Positions 34,391-45,412 of a stretch of DNA of 64,000 nt are shown here, one piece after another. The notes beneath the pieces were generated by a model. It searched no databases and was not told the DNA's origin. It saw only the letters and a program-made list of their open reading frames with translations. Position numbers and translations under genes: made by a program. Numbering within the stretch: the stretch's first letter is position 1; each line of letters opens with the position of its first letter. The stretch spans positions 182,511-246,510 of the forward strand of contig JAVSML010020429.1 of NCBI GenBank assembly GCA_038503035.1, given 5' to 3'. This stretch comes from Crocodylus rhombifer (Eukaryota; Chordata; Crocodylia; Crocodylidae).

Positions 34391-36907
34391 ACATCATGCT
34401 CTTTAGGCCACTATCAAATGCTTGTGAGCCTCCAGAAAGGACAAAATAGCCTCCAGGTGTTCGAGCCAAAGTTGCCTGAGAAAAGTTAGTGGGTATTCAA
34501 GGATGAGCAGCCGCAGCCTCGCTCGCCTGTAGGTATTTTTTTTTTTTCATGCTTCGTGAAGTGTCACCTTAGAAACTCAGAGTGACCCCCCAGGTGCTTG
34601 GGCAACGTGAAGCTTCAGCAGTGATTTTCCAGGAAGCATGGCCTGCTTAACAAGCCTTAAATGAATAAAAGTGATATTATTACAATTATCATTAAGGGGA
34701 GATGTCCCTCATCAAAATGTGTCTGGATTTTAATTGACAGGGTCTGGGTTAATCCTGTGAAAATGCCAATGAAAGCAAAGCCTATGGCTCAAACTAATTG
34801 TCAGCACTGAGCCACTTCCACCTCTACCCCAGCACAGATTTATCACTCCATGCACACTGTACTCATGACAAGGAATGCTTGAATTAATCATTAACGATGA
34901 GAAATTCTTCCAGACGCAAAGTGACCGGAGTGCATGACTAACCAGCACACTTCGAGAGCCTGTCTGAACCACGGAGAGGAGCCGATCCGCTCCAACAATT
35001 AGCAAAAAAAAAATTTTTTTTTTTTTTTAAAGAAATGCTACCAAGGGACATTTCTAGCACTCTTGAAAGTGGAGGCCAGAGCGAGCAGTTTCCCTTGATA
35101 CTCTAGTGCTGTCGCCCGGTGTGCCTCCTCCGGCAGCTGCCAGGCCAGCACCCTTCAGGTGCGATGCCACCCGTGACCTGCTCTCCCCCAGGCAGGTTTC
35201 CCAAGCGCCACGAACCCGGGTATGAAACCATCTCCAGTTGCCCTTTTGCTGCACATCTCTTGAGCCTTGTACTGATCTGCCATCATCTGTACGATGGTTT
35301 CGCAGGCATGGACCAAGCAGGGAGTCTTCCAGCACGCACCCTGCACTCTTTCCCAGGCTAACAGCTTGTACGTATATCGGGGGTTTTCTCTTGTTATCCC
35401 ACCCCAGCTTTCCTTTTCTTAAGACGATGTCCTGCTATTTGCCACCACGCTTCTGTGCGTCACACAAAACAATCCCGCCCGACATCCCTCCTCATCGCAA
35501 ACCTGCACGTGGACATCCTGCACGATCCCCATTTCTGCATAGGGCACTCGTGCGTCCCGACCCCTCTGCTCTGTGCACGTAGACCAGGTCAAAGGGCAGT
35601 CATGGCTTGGGGCGAGAAGCGCACACAAGCAAACACATGCAGGGAAGAAGGACAAAATAATTGTGCAGCCAGTGCGGTTTGTACAGAAAGCAGTAGTCAC
35701 AGCTCACCATCTGCACAGTGGTGGTAATTGCTAAGCCATTTGCTACACATACTTAACTCTTATAATACGTCTACCCTGCAAAGGCAGTGTTATTAACTCA
35801 GGTTGGAGAGCTGGAGTAAGCTCATTCAGGCAGCGCAGGCAAGGTAACTCCATTTGTAACTCAGATGAAGAGCTCGCCTTCAAGGCAGTGGGAATCGGGA
35901 GTTTCGCTCAAGCTGCCATTCCTCCATGTGCTCCGATGAGTCCGTGACTTCCCAGCAACACGAGAGATGACCCACAGCTCATTGAAGACACTGGAAAACC
36001 CCCCAAACCCATTGGTTCACTGGCCTGATCCAAACCCAGGGGCTCCTCCAGCACAGCTGTATAGAGAGAAATGATTATCACGTTGCTCTACTAGCACCAG
36101 GAACACCCTGCCTTGAAGTGATGCATTTCGTGCCATTTATCCTCCGTGCCCTGCACATGGTGGTGACTGGCTTTGCCATCCCCACGGGCAACGGCTTCCC
36201 CAGGACAGAGCTCGAGGGCTCACCCACAGATGAGACCGCTCCCTCAATCCTGGCCAGTGCAATCCAGGAGACGCGAGACTATACTTCCCCATAGACCTAC
36301 GCACAGGAGAAGCGATGCCGGGAAGGAAGGGAGGAGAAGGCTGCAGGTAGCCAGCTAGCACGCACAATCACTTTGCTGGGTGCATCTGGAGTGACTTCGG
36401 TTACCCCAGCCACATACGGGGGAACAGAAAAATGAAAACAGCTCGTCGTGATCGGACGCCTGGACAAGGAGGAACCGGGATGCGGACTAAGGAAAAGAAA
36501 CAAAAAATGACCAAGCTGCCCCGTCTACAGGCTTGAGCGTTATCAGCTCCAGAGAAGTGGCCAGCGGGGTTTCCTCTGGCTTTCTTCCCAGCAGCTCCAG
36601 GGGAAGCTCTGCTGTGCGCATTACTCAAAGGGATGGCAGCAGGCTGCTGGCTGCAAACCCCTTTGTTTCTCCCAGCTATGAAAGACATTAAGATCATTTC
36701 TCTTCCCATTCACCCCCAGGTACTTCACCTTTTCAGTTTTATTATTCCCTACATACATGCACCTTCAGGACCTCAGGTCTGAAAGCAAACACTCCTATTC
36801 AAGGATGCCAGTGAAAGGGAAAACATCCTCTCTATTTTTCCCCCAATGCTTTTCATGCGCCTGTGCATTCTCCCTTCCGTTTCCACTTCTTTTCAGCCTG
36901 TTGGAGC

Positions 36908-36908
<1 letters not shown>
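34391..36908. other. Unique noncoding sequence with oligo-A/T tracts
   Basis: There is a T12 tract at 34536-34547, and A10 followed directly by T15 at 35004-35028, which is self-complementary. Around 35765-35890 the words CTACCCTGCAAAGGC and TTAACTCAGGTTGGAG faintly recall a reptile DNA transposon, but I could not support it. Frames at 35.05-35.73 kb and 36.1-36.7 kb overlap on both strands and have no domain. Confidence 0.4.

Positions 36909-36973
<65 letters not shown>
36909..36973. repeat. Poly-C tract, 65 bp with one T
   Basis: Sixty-four C interrupted by a single T at 36939. Frames across it are polyproline on the plus strand and polyglycine on the minus strand, and are artefacts. G on the complementary strand could form quadruplexes and C an i-motif. 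Its true length is likely uncertain in any assembly. Confidence 0.97.
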
Positions 36974-36975
<2 letters not shown>

Positions 36976-37454
36976 AAGGACATCTTTACAACAACATCCT
37001 GGATGCCTTTGACATCTGCGCAGGCAGGTTTATACATCCAAATGCAGACCCCAGTGCTGCACCAGGAGGGATTGGAGGGTCCCAAGGAAGGCATCTGTGT
37101 AAAGACAATAGGGTCAGGGGGCAGCTGGGATGCTCAGGAAGGAAGTTCAAGGCCAGACCTCAGCTTATACGACTCCATGTAGTTCCAGCTTTACACACGT
37201 GGTTACCTCCATTGAGCGGTCACACATTTCCATCAGCTAGGACCTAACCCTTTGTAATACCTACTGGTGACCTTTGGTGCGTTTGGTACATTTTTTTCAA
37301 GATATGTTAGTTCAGACCCCATTGCTCTTTCCACAGTGAAAAAGCACAAGAAGATGCTCTGCTCCTTCTGATACACTAGGCTGCACGCCTGGATGGTATA
37401 ATGTACTCCTCTGTTGTTAACAAACTGTTACCAGAGCAAACCAGGCCCTATGGC
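36974..37454. other. Unique noncoding sequence
   Basis: Nothing recognised. The last ~80 bp before 37455 may be an eroded upstream part of the following CR1. Confidence 0.4.
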
Positions 37455-38000
37455 ACATTACTTGATGGTGCTGAGGCCACATCTGGAGTCCCGTGTCCAG
37501 TTGTGGGCCCCCCACTACAGAAAGGATGTGGACAAGTTGGAAAAAGTCCAGTAGAGAGCAATGAAGATGGTTGTGGGGCTGGGGGACAGGACTGGTGAGG
37601 AGAAGTGGAGGGAGCTGGGCTGATTGAGTCTGCAGAAGAGGAGACCGAGGGGGATTGAATAGCAGCCTTCAGCTCCCTGCAGGGGGGCTGCGAAGAGGAT
37701 GGAGCTGGGCTGGTCTCAGTGGGGGCAGATGACAGGACAAGGAGCAATGGGCGCAAGCTGCGGCAAGGAAGGTTGAGGTTGGATGTTAGGAAAAAATCTC
37801 CCTAGGAAGGTGGTGAAACACTGGAACAGGTTACCCAGAGAGGTGGGGGACTCTCCATCCTTGGAGGTTTTGCTGACCCAACTAGACAAAGCCTTGGCTG
37901 GGATGCTGTAGTTGGGGCTGGTCCTGCTTGGAGCAGGGGGGTGGACTAGATGCGACCTCCTGAGGTCCCTTCACACCCTCATTCTCTATGATGCTATGAA
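37455..38000 (+). mobile_element. CR1 LINE, 3' portion
   Basis: It starts at GTGCTGAGGCCACATCTGGA (the conserved RPHLE block of CR1 ORF2) and runs to GAGGTCCCTTCACACCC and CTATGATGCTATGAAG at the 3' end. Intermediate landmarks are CCCCACTACAGAAAGGATGT, AGTCTGCAGAAGAGGAGACC, GGTTACCCAGAGAGGTGG and GACAAAGCCTTGGCTGGG. It is closely related to the 53.7-54.4 kb copy and to the minus-strand copy at 47.5-47.8 kb, which suggests one subfamily. It is 5' truncated and its frames are broken. Confidence 0.95.
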
Positions 38001-38124
38001 GCACAGACTACAGCATTATAAAGACACCTCACTGGTTCCCTTTGAAGTCAAGGGAGCTATTTTCCTGAGCAAAATTAAGCTCCTGCACAACGGTTTGCTC
38101 ATTTGGCATCCCTTCAGCTAGTGA

Positions 38125-38182
38125 AATCCAGGATGGAGACCCACCACCTCTCTGACTAACCCGTTCCAGTGCTCTGAGGTCT
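38125..38182 (-). mobile_element. CR1 LINE short fragment
   Basis: On the plus strand, GGATGGAGACCCACCACCTC followed by CTCTGACTAACCCGTTCCAG is the reverse complement of the CR1 stretch CTGGAACGGGTT…GGAGTCTCCATCC. It has neither the 3' terminus nor upstream coding sequence, so it is a small relic. Confidence 0.7.
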
Positions 38183-38191
38183 ATGTTACAG

Positions 38192-38255
38192 ACCAGTGGC
38201 TCTCAACCGGGTGCCGTGAGGGTCCCACTGTGGCTCGGTGCAACTGCCCCCTTTG
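38192..38255. mobile_element. hAT-like terminal fragment
   Basis: CAGTGGCTCTCAACCGGGTG followed by CCGTGAGGGTCCCAC resembles the CAGTGGTTCTCAACC(…)GGGGTGCCG ends of hAT-type elements common in amniotes. The second end was not found, so extent and class are uncertain. Confidence 0.45.
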
Positions 38256-39394
38256 CCTCCTGAACAACAACAGAATCAGAAAGATATAAGCTTGTGTGAC
38301 ATCTGCCTGGCTTCAGACTCACACGGCTAAGTACCTCTCGCCCCTCCGAAGTCAGGGCTTTCCATACCCCCAAATTCTCCCACCCCTCCTCCATAGCGCA
38401 TCCTTGGCATTCAAAGCAGACTGCACTCTGGCGATTCTTCACAGCCCAGCTAAAACATCCAGGACCGGGCATGGAGCTGGGAAGCCACGGTGGTACCCAG
38501 AAGATATGCAGAGCTCAGGCTTTCGGCAATTACTTTTGCACTTCTTAGAACAGCGAGCTCATTCGAGGATACGGCCGCCCTCGTATAATTAAATTCAGTT
38601 CTATATGGTGCCTGTCAAGCATCGTAATTACCGGGGGGGTTTCTTGTCGCTGGCCAGCCTTGTGGCTCATCGTGAGACAAATGATATGTCATCCTAATGG
38701 GAGCTCTCTCATTCCTTCTCAAATGTGAACAGCTTCGTAAGCCCCCATAATTCATGTGCTCACGAGGTGTCAGATGGTAATGAAGTGACTGCCCTAAACC
38801 ACCAACATGGAAGGCTGTATGGGGCAGCGAGATCAAGGAAGGAAATGCCTGTCTGGATTATAGGAGATGGACCCACCTCAGGCACAGAAATGAACTGGAA
38901 GACAGCTAATTGAAGGGAATGCCGCCACCTCGACGGGGCTTCTTGCCCATTACAGTACGGGTCGGAGGATATGTTAAATAATGGGTTTGTGCAGAGAGGC
39001 CCCAAGAGCTGCCAGCTGGTGAGATCCAAAACCAGCCGCAGCCGATAGGCATGCCTTGCAGCCCCCTTCCAGCTCACGGCAAGGTGCAACAAGGCCCCTT
39101 TTGTGGTACTCTGAGTTGCTGGGTGAAAGGCCCACTGCGGCGCGTACCCATGCTAACCTGCGGGTGCAAGCAGCAGGAGGCCTGGAGAAGTAGTCGTGGG
39201 TGTGCCCCGAGACAATGCCGAGAGGAAGAGCGTTACGGTCACGCAGCCCGCAAGCAGGGCAATTTGAGCGAGCTAATTGCTGTCTATTCTGGTCAGGGAA
39301 ATGGGGCTGTGTATGCATTTGGATGTGACTTTGCTTATGTACAAATATACATATTTGCCATTTCACTGCCCAGCTTCTCATTCTAAAAACACTA
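38256..39394. other. Unique noncoding sequence up to the assembly gap
   Basis: No gene recognised. Frames on both strands at 38.7-39.4 kb, some running into the N block, have no domain. TCGTATAATTAAATTCAG at about 38580 is AT-rich regulatory-style sequence without further support. Confidence 0.4.
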
Positions 39395-39808
39395 CCCCCC
39401 CNNNNNNNNNNNNNNNNNNNNNNNNNNNNNNNNNNNNNNNNNNNNNNNNNNNNNNNNNNNNNNNNNNNNNNNNNNNNNNNNNNNNNNNNNNNNNNNNNNN
39501 NNNNNNNNNNNNNNNNNNNNNNNNNNNNNNNNNNNNNNNNNNNNNNNNNNNNNNNNNNNNNNNNNNNNNNNNNNNNNNNNNNNNNNNNNNNNNNNNNNNN
39601 NNNNNNNNNNNNNNNNNNNNNNNNNNNNNNNNNNNNNNNNNNNNNNNNNNNNNNNNNNNNNNNNNNNNNNNNNNNNNNNNNNNNNNNNNNNNNNNNNNNN
39701 NNNNNNNNNNNNNNNNNNNNNNNNNNNNNNNNNNNNNNNNNNNNNNNNNNNNNNNNNNNNNNNNNNNNNNNNNNNNNNNNNNNNNNNNNNNNNNNNNNNN
39801 NCCCCCCC
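39395..39808. other. Assembly gap of 400 N flanked by C runs
   Basis: There are exactly 400 undetermined bases from 39402 to 39801. Seven C precede the gap (39395-39401) and seven C follow it (39802-39808). The gap probably sits in or spans a poly-C or C-rich tract that could not be read through. The round 400 may be an estimate or a placeholder. Translated frames across it consist of unknown residues and carry no meaning. Confidence 0.98.
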
Positions 39809-41374
39809 AAAAAAGCCAAATGTTGGGTAGCTGCTTGGGCCGAAGACACAACATCACGTTCTGTTGTACAGCGGTCCCCGTTTAAAAGCCAACGCTCATC
39901 ACCTATGCGCTATGCTGTAGGCTTGGGTCCTCATTGTCAAACTCAATGCCACGTCGCTTATATAAACAACACAACGACCAAACCAAAACCTGCTTAAAAA
40001 TAAAAACAAAAAACTCTGATGCCCTTTTATCCTCCAAAACTGATCATTAAAAGAAGTTTCATGGACACTGATAAGCAGGGCAATAATATAACCTGCAAAA
40101 AAAGATTATTACTGATATTTTAAAGAAACACCAATCTGCTGCCAGTGAGGAGCACTACACAGAGAGCTGGTTGCAACAGAAGGTAGGTGTTTGGGAGCCA
40201 CGCTGGCTGGAAAGGCGGCATTCGCTTTAGCTATTTGTGCAAGTATTCAGATGAGACTGAACGTGCTCAGACTTCAAGAAAGCACTCAGCCCGCCTGTGC
40301 TCAAACTGGGGAACCTTGGCTGCTTAGAAAATGGGTTAGCACAGTCATCCAGAGCAAATAATTGGATAATTTCCCTCATATCAACTACTTCAGGTGACCC
40401 ACCTGCTGCTAAGAAGGTTGCTGGGTTTGTTTGCACTAGATAATGAAGAGGGGCCTGGTGCTTCCCCTCCCTCGGCTCTACTTGCTGGCTCCCTTCTTGA
40501 AATAAAACTTAAAGGAAGCACTCACTGCTCTTCCTGCTCAGAAGAAAAAAGCAGGCAGCGATGGCGTGACGAGGGGACAATTTAACGTACAAGCCGGAGC
40601 CCTGAGCAAATGGTGCTGGTACAGGATTTTCACCGTGCACAGCTGATTTAAAAGATATTGCTCTTGTATTACCTATGCCCCCCACCTTGCAATGCTTTTC
40701 CACCTGTGCCATGGTGCTCTTGTAGCGCTCTCCTTTATGGAGGGCAGGGGCTGTTCACTTGGCTGCGAGCTCAGGGCACAAGCCTCCAAACAGGTCACTG
40801 AAGTCAAAGGGCAGCCAGTTTTTGGGTTACAAACTACAGACAAGACCTCCTCTTTCAACCAGAAAGACCTTGAACTATTACAGTCCCGCAAGGCATGAAT
40901 GTAGCATCATGGACCCGTTTTGTTTTGCAGAGCGGTTCAAAGGTCACCTTCACGTTGGTATTGTCAGTCAGGTACAGATATTCCAATAGCCCGAGGTGGA
41001 CTCAATCTCAGTTATGTAGTTTTCTAAAAGCGGTGTAGTTTGGGCCGGTAGCAAACAGATCTTACGTTCGCCCTTTGGAGGGGGGTGCAAATCTGAGACT
41101 GGGTTCTGCCATTTTTAAACCAGTCTGTGTGTGCTGAACTTCTGTTCTGTTATGGGTATAGATGGGTTTCTGATCACTTATACTGGTCAAGGGGCAATGT
41201 CTGTACCTGACCTAAGTGTTGATCACTAAAGATAACTGCAAAAAAGGAAGTCATGGAGGAAGCTGAGAGGGCAAAAGGGGAAGGGAATCGGAACTGGAAC
41301 AACTACGTAGCTTATTTCTTGCTGACCACCAGCGTATCGTGAAACACGCTGGCACCCAATAAAACAGCAACACT
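39809..41374. other. Unique noncoding sequence
   Basis: An A8 run and A-rich words lie at about 39990-40110, otherwise non-repetitive. Frames up to 76 codons only. No gene or RNA recognised. Confidence 0.4.
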
Positions 41375-41425
41375 TCCGGTGATCTGTAAGGTCCCTTCTA
41401 GCCCCAACCAACCATGAAACTATGA
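41375..41425 (+). mobile_element. CR1 LINE 3' terminal tail
   Basis: GGTGATCTGTAAGGTCCCTT followed by CTAGCCCC and CATGAAACTATGATGC corresponds to the last ~50 bp of CR1 (GAGGTCCCTTCCAGCCC…CTATGA). It is a very short 5'-truncated insertion or a relic. Confidence 0.7.
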
Positions 41426-41597
41426 TGCAGCGGAGCAGGGACCATGCAAATAAGCCAGATTCGGACATCCCGGACACAACCTGGGATCATCTCTCGCAGG
41501 CTGGATCCAACATCTGCAAGCTGGAAAAGGTGCTGGGAGCAGGAGCAGATACAGCTGCGGCGCTGGTAATCCTGAGAGCACAAGGAAGGTACGAGGG

Positions 41598-41705
41598 GTG
41601 TACTTGGTAGCCGTGTTGGTCTGAGACAAAAAGACATGCAAAAAACGAGAACTCTTGATTCCAAAATGATACCTTTTCTTAGACCAACCGGAAAGTCGCA
41701 AGGAG
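41598..41705 (+). repeat. Interspersed repeat with GTAGCCGTGTTGGTCT head
   Basis: GTAGCCGTGTTGGTCTGAGA, then CAAAAAGACATGC, then ACTCTTGATTCCAAAATGAT, then ACCTTTTCTTAGACCAACCG. This is the best head-plus-middle copy of the family in the window. I know this head as very common in crocodilian and turtle genomes but cannot fix its class here. Downstream, the usual tail (AAGCTTTCG…CTTCTTCAG) is not visible. Confidence 0.75.
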
Positions 41706-42860
41706 GCACAAGGCTCACAAACTGCTAGCAGAGGCAGCCAAGCCAAGAGGGTGCATGTAATGGGGTCCTAACCTTCGTTAGATTGCAATAATCACAATAT
41801 TTATAGACAATAATCACATTTACAGACAACAGAGAGTGCTTTTTGGTACTTTTAAGTATAGGTCCAACAAGATAGCATCTGTTCCAGGACAGATTTCTTA
41901 AGTTTCAGGTTTGTTGTTGAGTTTCTCATTTTCTTTGAGAAATTCAGTCCAGTTCCGCTGATGATATCTTTTTTTTAAATTTTTTTTTTTTGTGAGTGTG
42001 CTCCAAGGTATTTGTTACCAGAGCCTGTGCTTCGGTATATGTCAGTGTGATGGATTCAACGAAAGCCCTGTCAGGACAGGTTGGGTGAATATAGCTGCAG
42101 AAGTGGTGTCATCAGAGGACTTGATAGGCTAGCAGTGAGTCTGCTGATTCTGCAGCAAGACATATAAAATATCAAAGCCATCATATTTCTACATCCTGGC
42201 AAAATAAGTCAAGACAAGCACTTGGAAAAGATTCGCTGAGATATTATTACTTGTGCAAAGAATACTGCCTGCCTTTTTTTGCTACCAACACACGTGCAGG
42301 AAGCGAGACAGCACACAGCCCTACCTTCCTAGGAAAAAGACTTTCATTTGATAAAACCCAAATCAAACGCCACCAAAGCATGCACTCAAAATCTTTTCTT
42401 TTTCTAATTTGCCTTTGCTAATGCCCTGCACAGTGTGGAAGTCCACACCGATTCTGCAGAGATTGGATTCGCTCAGAGAGAAAGTGAAAAATTTACAGAC
42501 AAGGCACGCTCGGAAGGGGTGACTGATTTTGCACGCCTCGAACACAGAGGGTCGCACTGAGCATCTCATTTCTGGTACCCAGACTTTGAGGCAGGTAAAG
42601 CCAGTGGCCACTTTAACATATGAAGGCTTGAGTAAATACAGCTGACCATCAGTGCAGAGGGATTTCCACCAGCATGAATTCCCTGCATAAGAGCTGCGAC
42701 ACCGTGATTTAGACAAACAGAAATAGCAATTCAATTAAAGTCAAACAAACTAAAAAGGAGAGCTCCCATAACAGCTTCAACTGAAAAAGGTGAATTGTGT
42801 CCAGAAATCAGAAGAAGTTAACTGCTGTGAGATCTACAAGACACCTCAAAAGACACTTCC
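41706..42860. other. Unique noncoding sequence
   Basis: T-rich tract at about 41970-41992 (TTTTTTTAAATTTTTTTTTT). A 123-codon minus-strand frame at 42363-42734, Cys- and Ser-rich, has no family resemblance that I can see. Nothing else. Confidence 0.4.
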
Positions 42861-42879
42861 CCCCCCACACTTCTACTTG

Positions 42880-43130
42880 CAAGATTAAATTTAATAAACT
42901 ATATTTAAAGAGTACTTAAGAAACAATTTCCTTTGTATTAATTGTGCCTCTTCAACAGAACAGAGGCTTTTAAATAATAGCATTCTAATAATCCAAAAGC
43001 AGGCAATTTAAGAACAAAATATGAGTATGTTATTGGGAGATCAGTTAAAAACAATTGTGCATACAGTAAGATCATCAGTGTAATTACATAAGCATTGCTA
43101 AAGGAAAATCAGCCCGTCACACACGAGCAA
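42880..43130. promoter_or_regulatory. AT-rich island, possible conserved noncoding element
   Basis: AAGATTAAATTTAATAAAC, TTGTATTAATTGTGCC, TTTAAATAATAGCATTC and CAGTGTAATTACATAAGC occur over 250 bp with no repeat match. The style is that of a conserved enhancer, but this is not tested. Confidence 0.28.
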
Positions 43131-43321
43131 ACAACATTATGTTGCAAAGATGAATGTTTTCAACTAAATGTTATGCCAACATATGGGGTCATTTCCACTA
43201 GAGCTGTGGAGCAATGCTTAGGACCCGGGGGTTAGTTGCCTTTGGGGACTACAGGTCCCCCACAAATGAATAATCTTATTAATGCTCTGGGAATTTGGAG
43301 AGGGGCATCAGGGTATGAAAA

Positions 43322-43520
43322 GGAAGCATTGCCCAGTGATTAGAGTGCTAGTCTGGAGCTAGGCAGCCTGTGATCTGCCACTGACTTTCTATCTGACCCA
43401 AGCAGGTCACCCAGCCTCAGTTCCCCATCTGTGAAATGGGGATAAACAGCATTTCCCTTCCTCACAAAGGTTTTGTGAGAAAACATACCTTTAAAGATTG
43501 CAAGGAAGTAAAATATTTCA
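43322..43520 (+). repeat. MIR-type (CORE) SINE
   Basis: Begins with the tRNA-like head GCAGTGATTAGAGTGCTAG-like sequence (here CCCAGTGATTAGAGTGCTAG), then CTGGAGCTAGGCAGCCTG, CTGCCACTGACTTTC, CAGGTCACCCAGCCTCAG, TTCCCCATCTGTGAAATGGG and GATAAACAGCA, with TTTGTGAGAAAACATACC and AAAGATTGCAAGGAAG as the tail. It is the most complete of the three MIRs in the window, with head, core and tail all in order. Confidence 0.9.
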
Positions 43521-43706
43521 TTAAGGAGGGCTGCAAGCATCCCAGATGGAAGCAGATGGTGAAAAGAAGGTTAGCTGGCGAGATGTAAAACACCAGCGTT
43601 GCCAACTGTTGGCATGTCAGCGCATGTTTTTAGTGCAATCGGCAACACAATCCTTCAAAAGTGCCAGCTTCTAGAGTCAGGTGATTTCAGGAAATCTCAG
43701 TTTTCA
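43521..43706. other. Short unique spacer
   Basis: I see nothing in it; it leads into the G tract. Confidence 0.3.
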
Positions 43707-43729
43707 GGGGGGGGGGGGGGGGGGGGGGG
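43707..43729. repeat. Oligo-G tract (23 G)
   Basis: Twenty-three consecutive G after TCAGTTTTCA and before TGGTGTTG. The tract is prone to assembly length error and can form quadruplexes. Confidence 0.95.
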
Positions 43730-44984
43730 TGGTGTTGTTTAGCACTTACGGTTGCAGAGAAGTGTGAAAATGCAACCGCAGTGCAGCCTATGGGCTCTGA
43801 TGCCTGAATTAGACCCATGCACATGGTCTTTAAACCAATCTCATCTCATTCTTGGCCCTAACTCATGATTTTTGAGTGCTTGGTTTAACAGTATTAAAAT
43901 AGGCACAGGTAATTCCTAGGGGAAATGCTGAATGAACATGCAAAAGGGAAAGTGCCTATCGGGAAAAAAAAGCTGTCATGCTGCCACAACAGACCCGGAG
44001 AAGTTCTGCCAATCTGATACCAGAAAAATACTCAAGTCACAACCTGCAAAGCAGCCCTTACCATTCCTGATGGAGGACTGACTGGCCTTGCAAAACCCTA
44101 TTTGCACACACAGCTGGGGAACAGAGGATTTTTTTCAGGTAGGCACCATTACTGTCATAATGAAGGGCAGCGTGCATAGCTCCTACCCACAGGCTGGTAA
44201 CACTTTTGGCCCATCTCACACAGGTGCCCTAATGGCATTGCACATGCCATGGACCAAAGCTAGAGAGGCAGCAGCCAGCAAGCTACAGCCGCCCTCTACT
44301 TTTTCCCCCTCCGCTCAGAGACACTGAAGCTGCATGAAAATCAGATTCGAGTCCTCAAAGCCCGGCAAGAGATCACTCCACATCCTCAGGCATCCCAGCC
44401 TTTCATGTGCCAAAGCAGTCAGCAACACACGCATGCAGATTGATATGCTTTCAATTATAAAATATAAAGCCGAAAAATGAGCAAGACAACAAGCTGCCCC
44501 GATTCCCAGGTGAGAGGCAGGTAAAATATTCCTCTTTAGAACAGCAACTGTGACCTTGATTGTGAAAGAGCCCTCCTGCTGCCTCCCTCCCCGGGGCGTG
44601 GGATCACAAGGCCAGTCATTTTTCTTTCCTTCTTGAGCAACAAGGAACAACTCCCAGCCTTCAAAACGATAAGTTTTGGAACAGAGAAATAAACTGCTTT
44701 TTTTTTTCCCCATGGTGTAACTGGAATTTCCATGGGATTCTCCTTCTCGAGCCATACAGACTCTGGCCAGTCAGTGGTACACACGGGGATGTGTGTGCAC
44801 TGTCTGTGCACACTGGAGGACCTGGAGTACAACACAGCCCTGCAGGGCAGGGCAGAAAACCATCGACTCATGCCCTGGCCCCAGCTGGTGATGCAGTACT
44901 TGCTTTGGGACTCTGCACTGTTATCCTCTGTGCAGCACTGGCATAAGAGCATCACAGACGGCAGAGTAAAGGCGCACTTTTAGA
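43730..44984. other. Unique noncoding sequence
   Basis: Minus-strand frames of 146 codons (44315-44755) and 139 codons (44536-44955) overlap each other in different frames, and a plus frame covers part of the same DNA. None has a domain. A T11 tract occurs at about 44698-44708. Confidence 0.4.
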
Positions 44985-45046
44985 GACACACTAAATAAGA
45001 TATATAGAGCACAAACTTTTGTGAATCCAAGTTCACTTCTTCAGGT
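44985..45046 (+). repeat. Interspersed repeat, 3' tail of the GTAGCCGTG family
   Basis: GAGCACAAACTTTTGTGAAT followed by CCAAGTTCACTTCTTCAGG matches the tail of this repeat family (…CACAAGCTTTCGTGGGC…CACTTCTTCAGATG). The head and the TTTTATTAGACCAACTA block are missing or too eroded to see. Confidence 0.5.
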
Positions 45047-45293
45047 CGCAGCGGCAAGCACTGCAATCATCACTCTGGGACTGGGCAACTCCTTTCAGCT
45101 CCACCACTCCTCTCTCGTTCCTTCTCTCGGCCCCGAGATTCCCCTTCCTTCTGCAATCATCACTCCCAGCTGCATGCAGGCGAGAAGAGCAGCGTGTCCC
45201 AACCACTGCTTCGTGGAGCTGGTGCTCCAGATTGCTATGCCTAGCTCAACCTGTTAGTAACCAGTGATGTCCACTGGACAGCATTCGCCTAAA
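45047..45293. other. Short unique spacer
   Basis: No gene; a 78-codon frame here lacks any domain. Confidence 0.3.
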
Positions 45294-45412
45294 GCACAGA
45301 ACCAGAGAAAATGAGGGTGGGAAGGGACCTCAGGGGTCACATCTAGTCCAACTCCCTGCTCCAAGCAGGACCAGCCCCAACTACATCATCCCAGACAAGT
45401 GCTGGCATGAAA
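45294..45412 (-). mobile_element. CR1 LINE 3' end
   Basis: On the plus strand, GGTGGGAAGGGACCTCAGGG, then TCACATCTAGTCCAACTCCC, then AGCAGGACCAGCCCCAACTA form the reverse complement of the CR1 3' UTR. It contains the last ~120 bp only. The terminal repeat units are decayed (CAGAACCAGAGAAAATGAG). Confidence 0.88.

Noticed and set aside
35765..35890. Possible DNA transposon fragment (CTACCCTGCAAAGGC, TTAACTCAGG)
   Set aside because: The resemblance is faint and no termini are visible.
36757..37247. Plus-strand open frames with polyproline and minus-strand frame with polyglycine
   Set aside because: They are translations of the 65-bp poly-C tract; nothing outside the tract looks like protein.
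38974..39885. Open frames up to 291 codons spanning the N block
   Set aside because: They are open only because undetermined bases give no stop codons.
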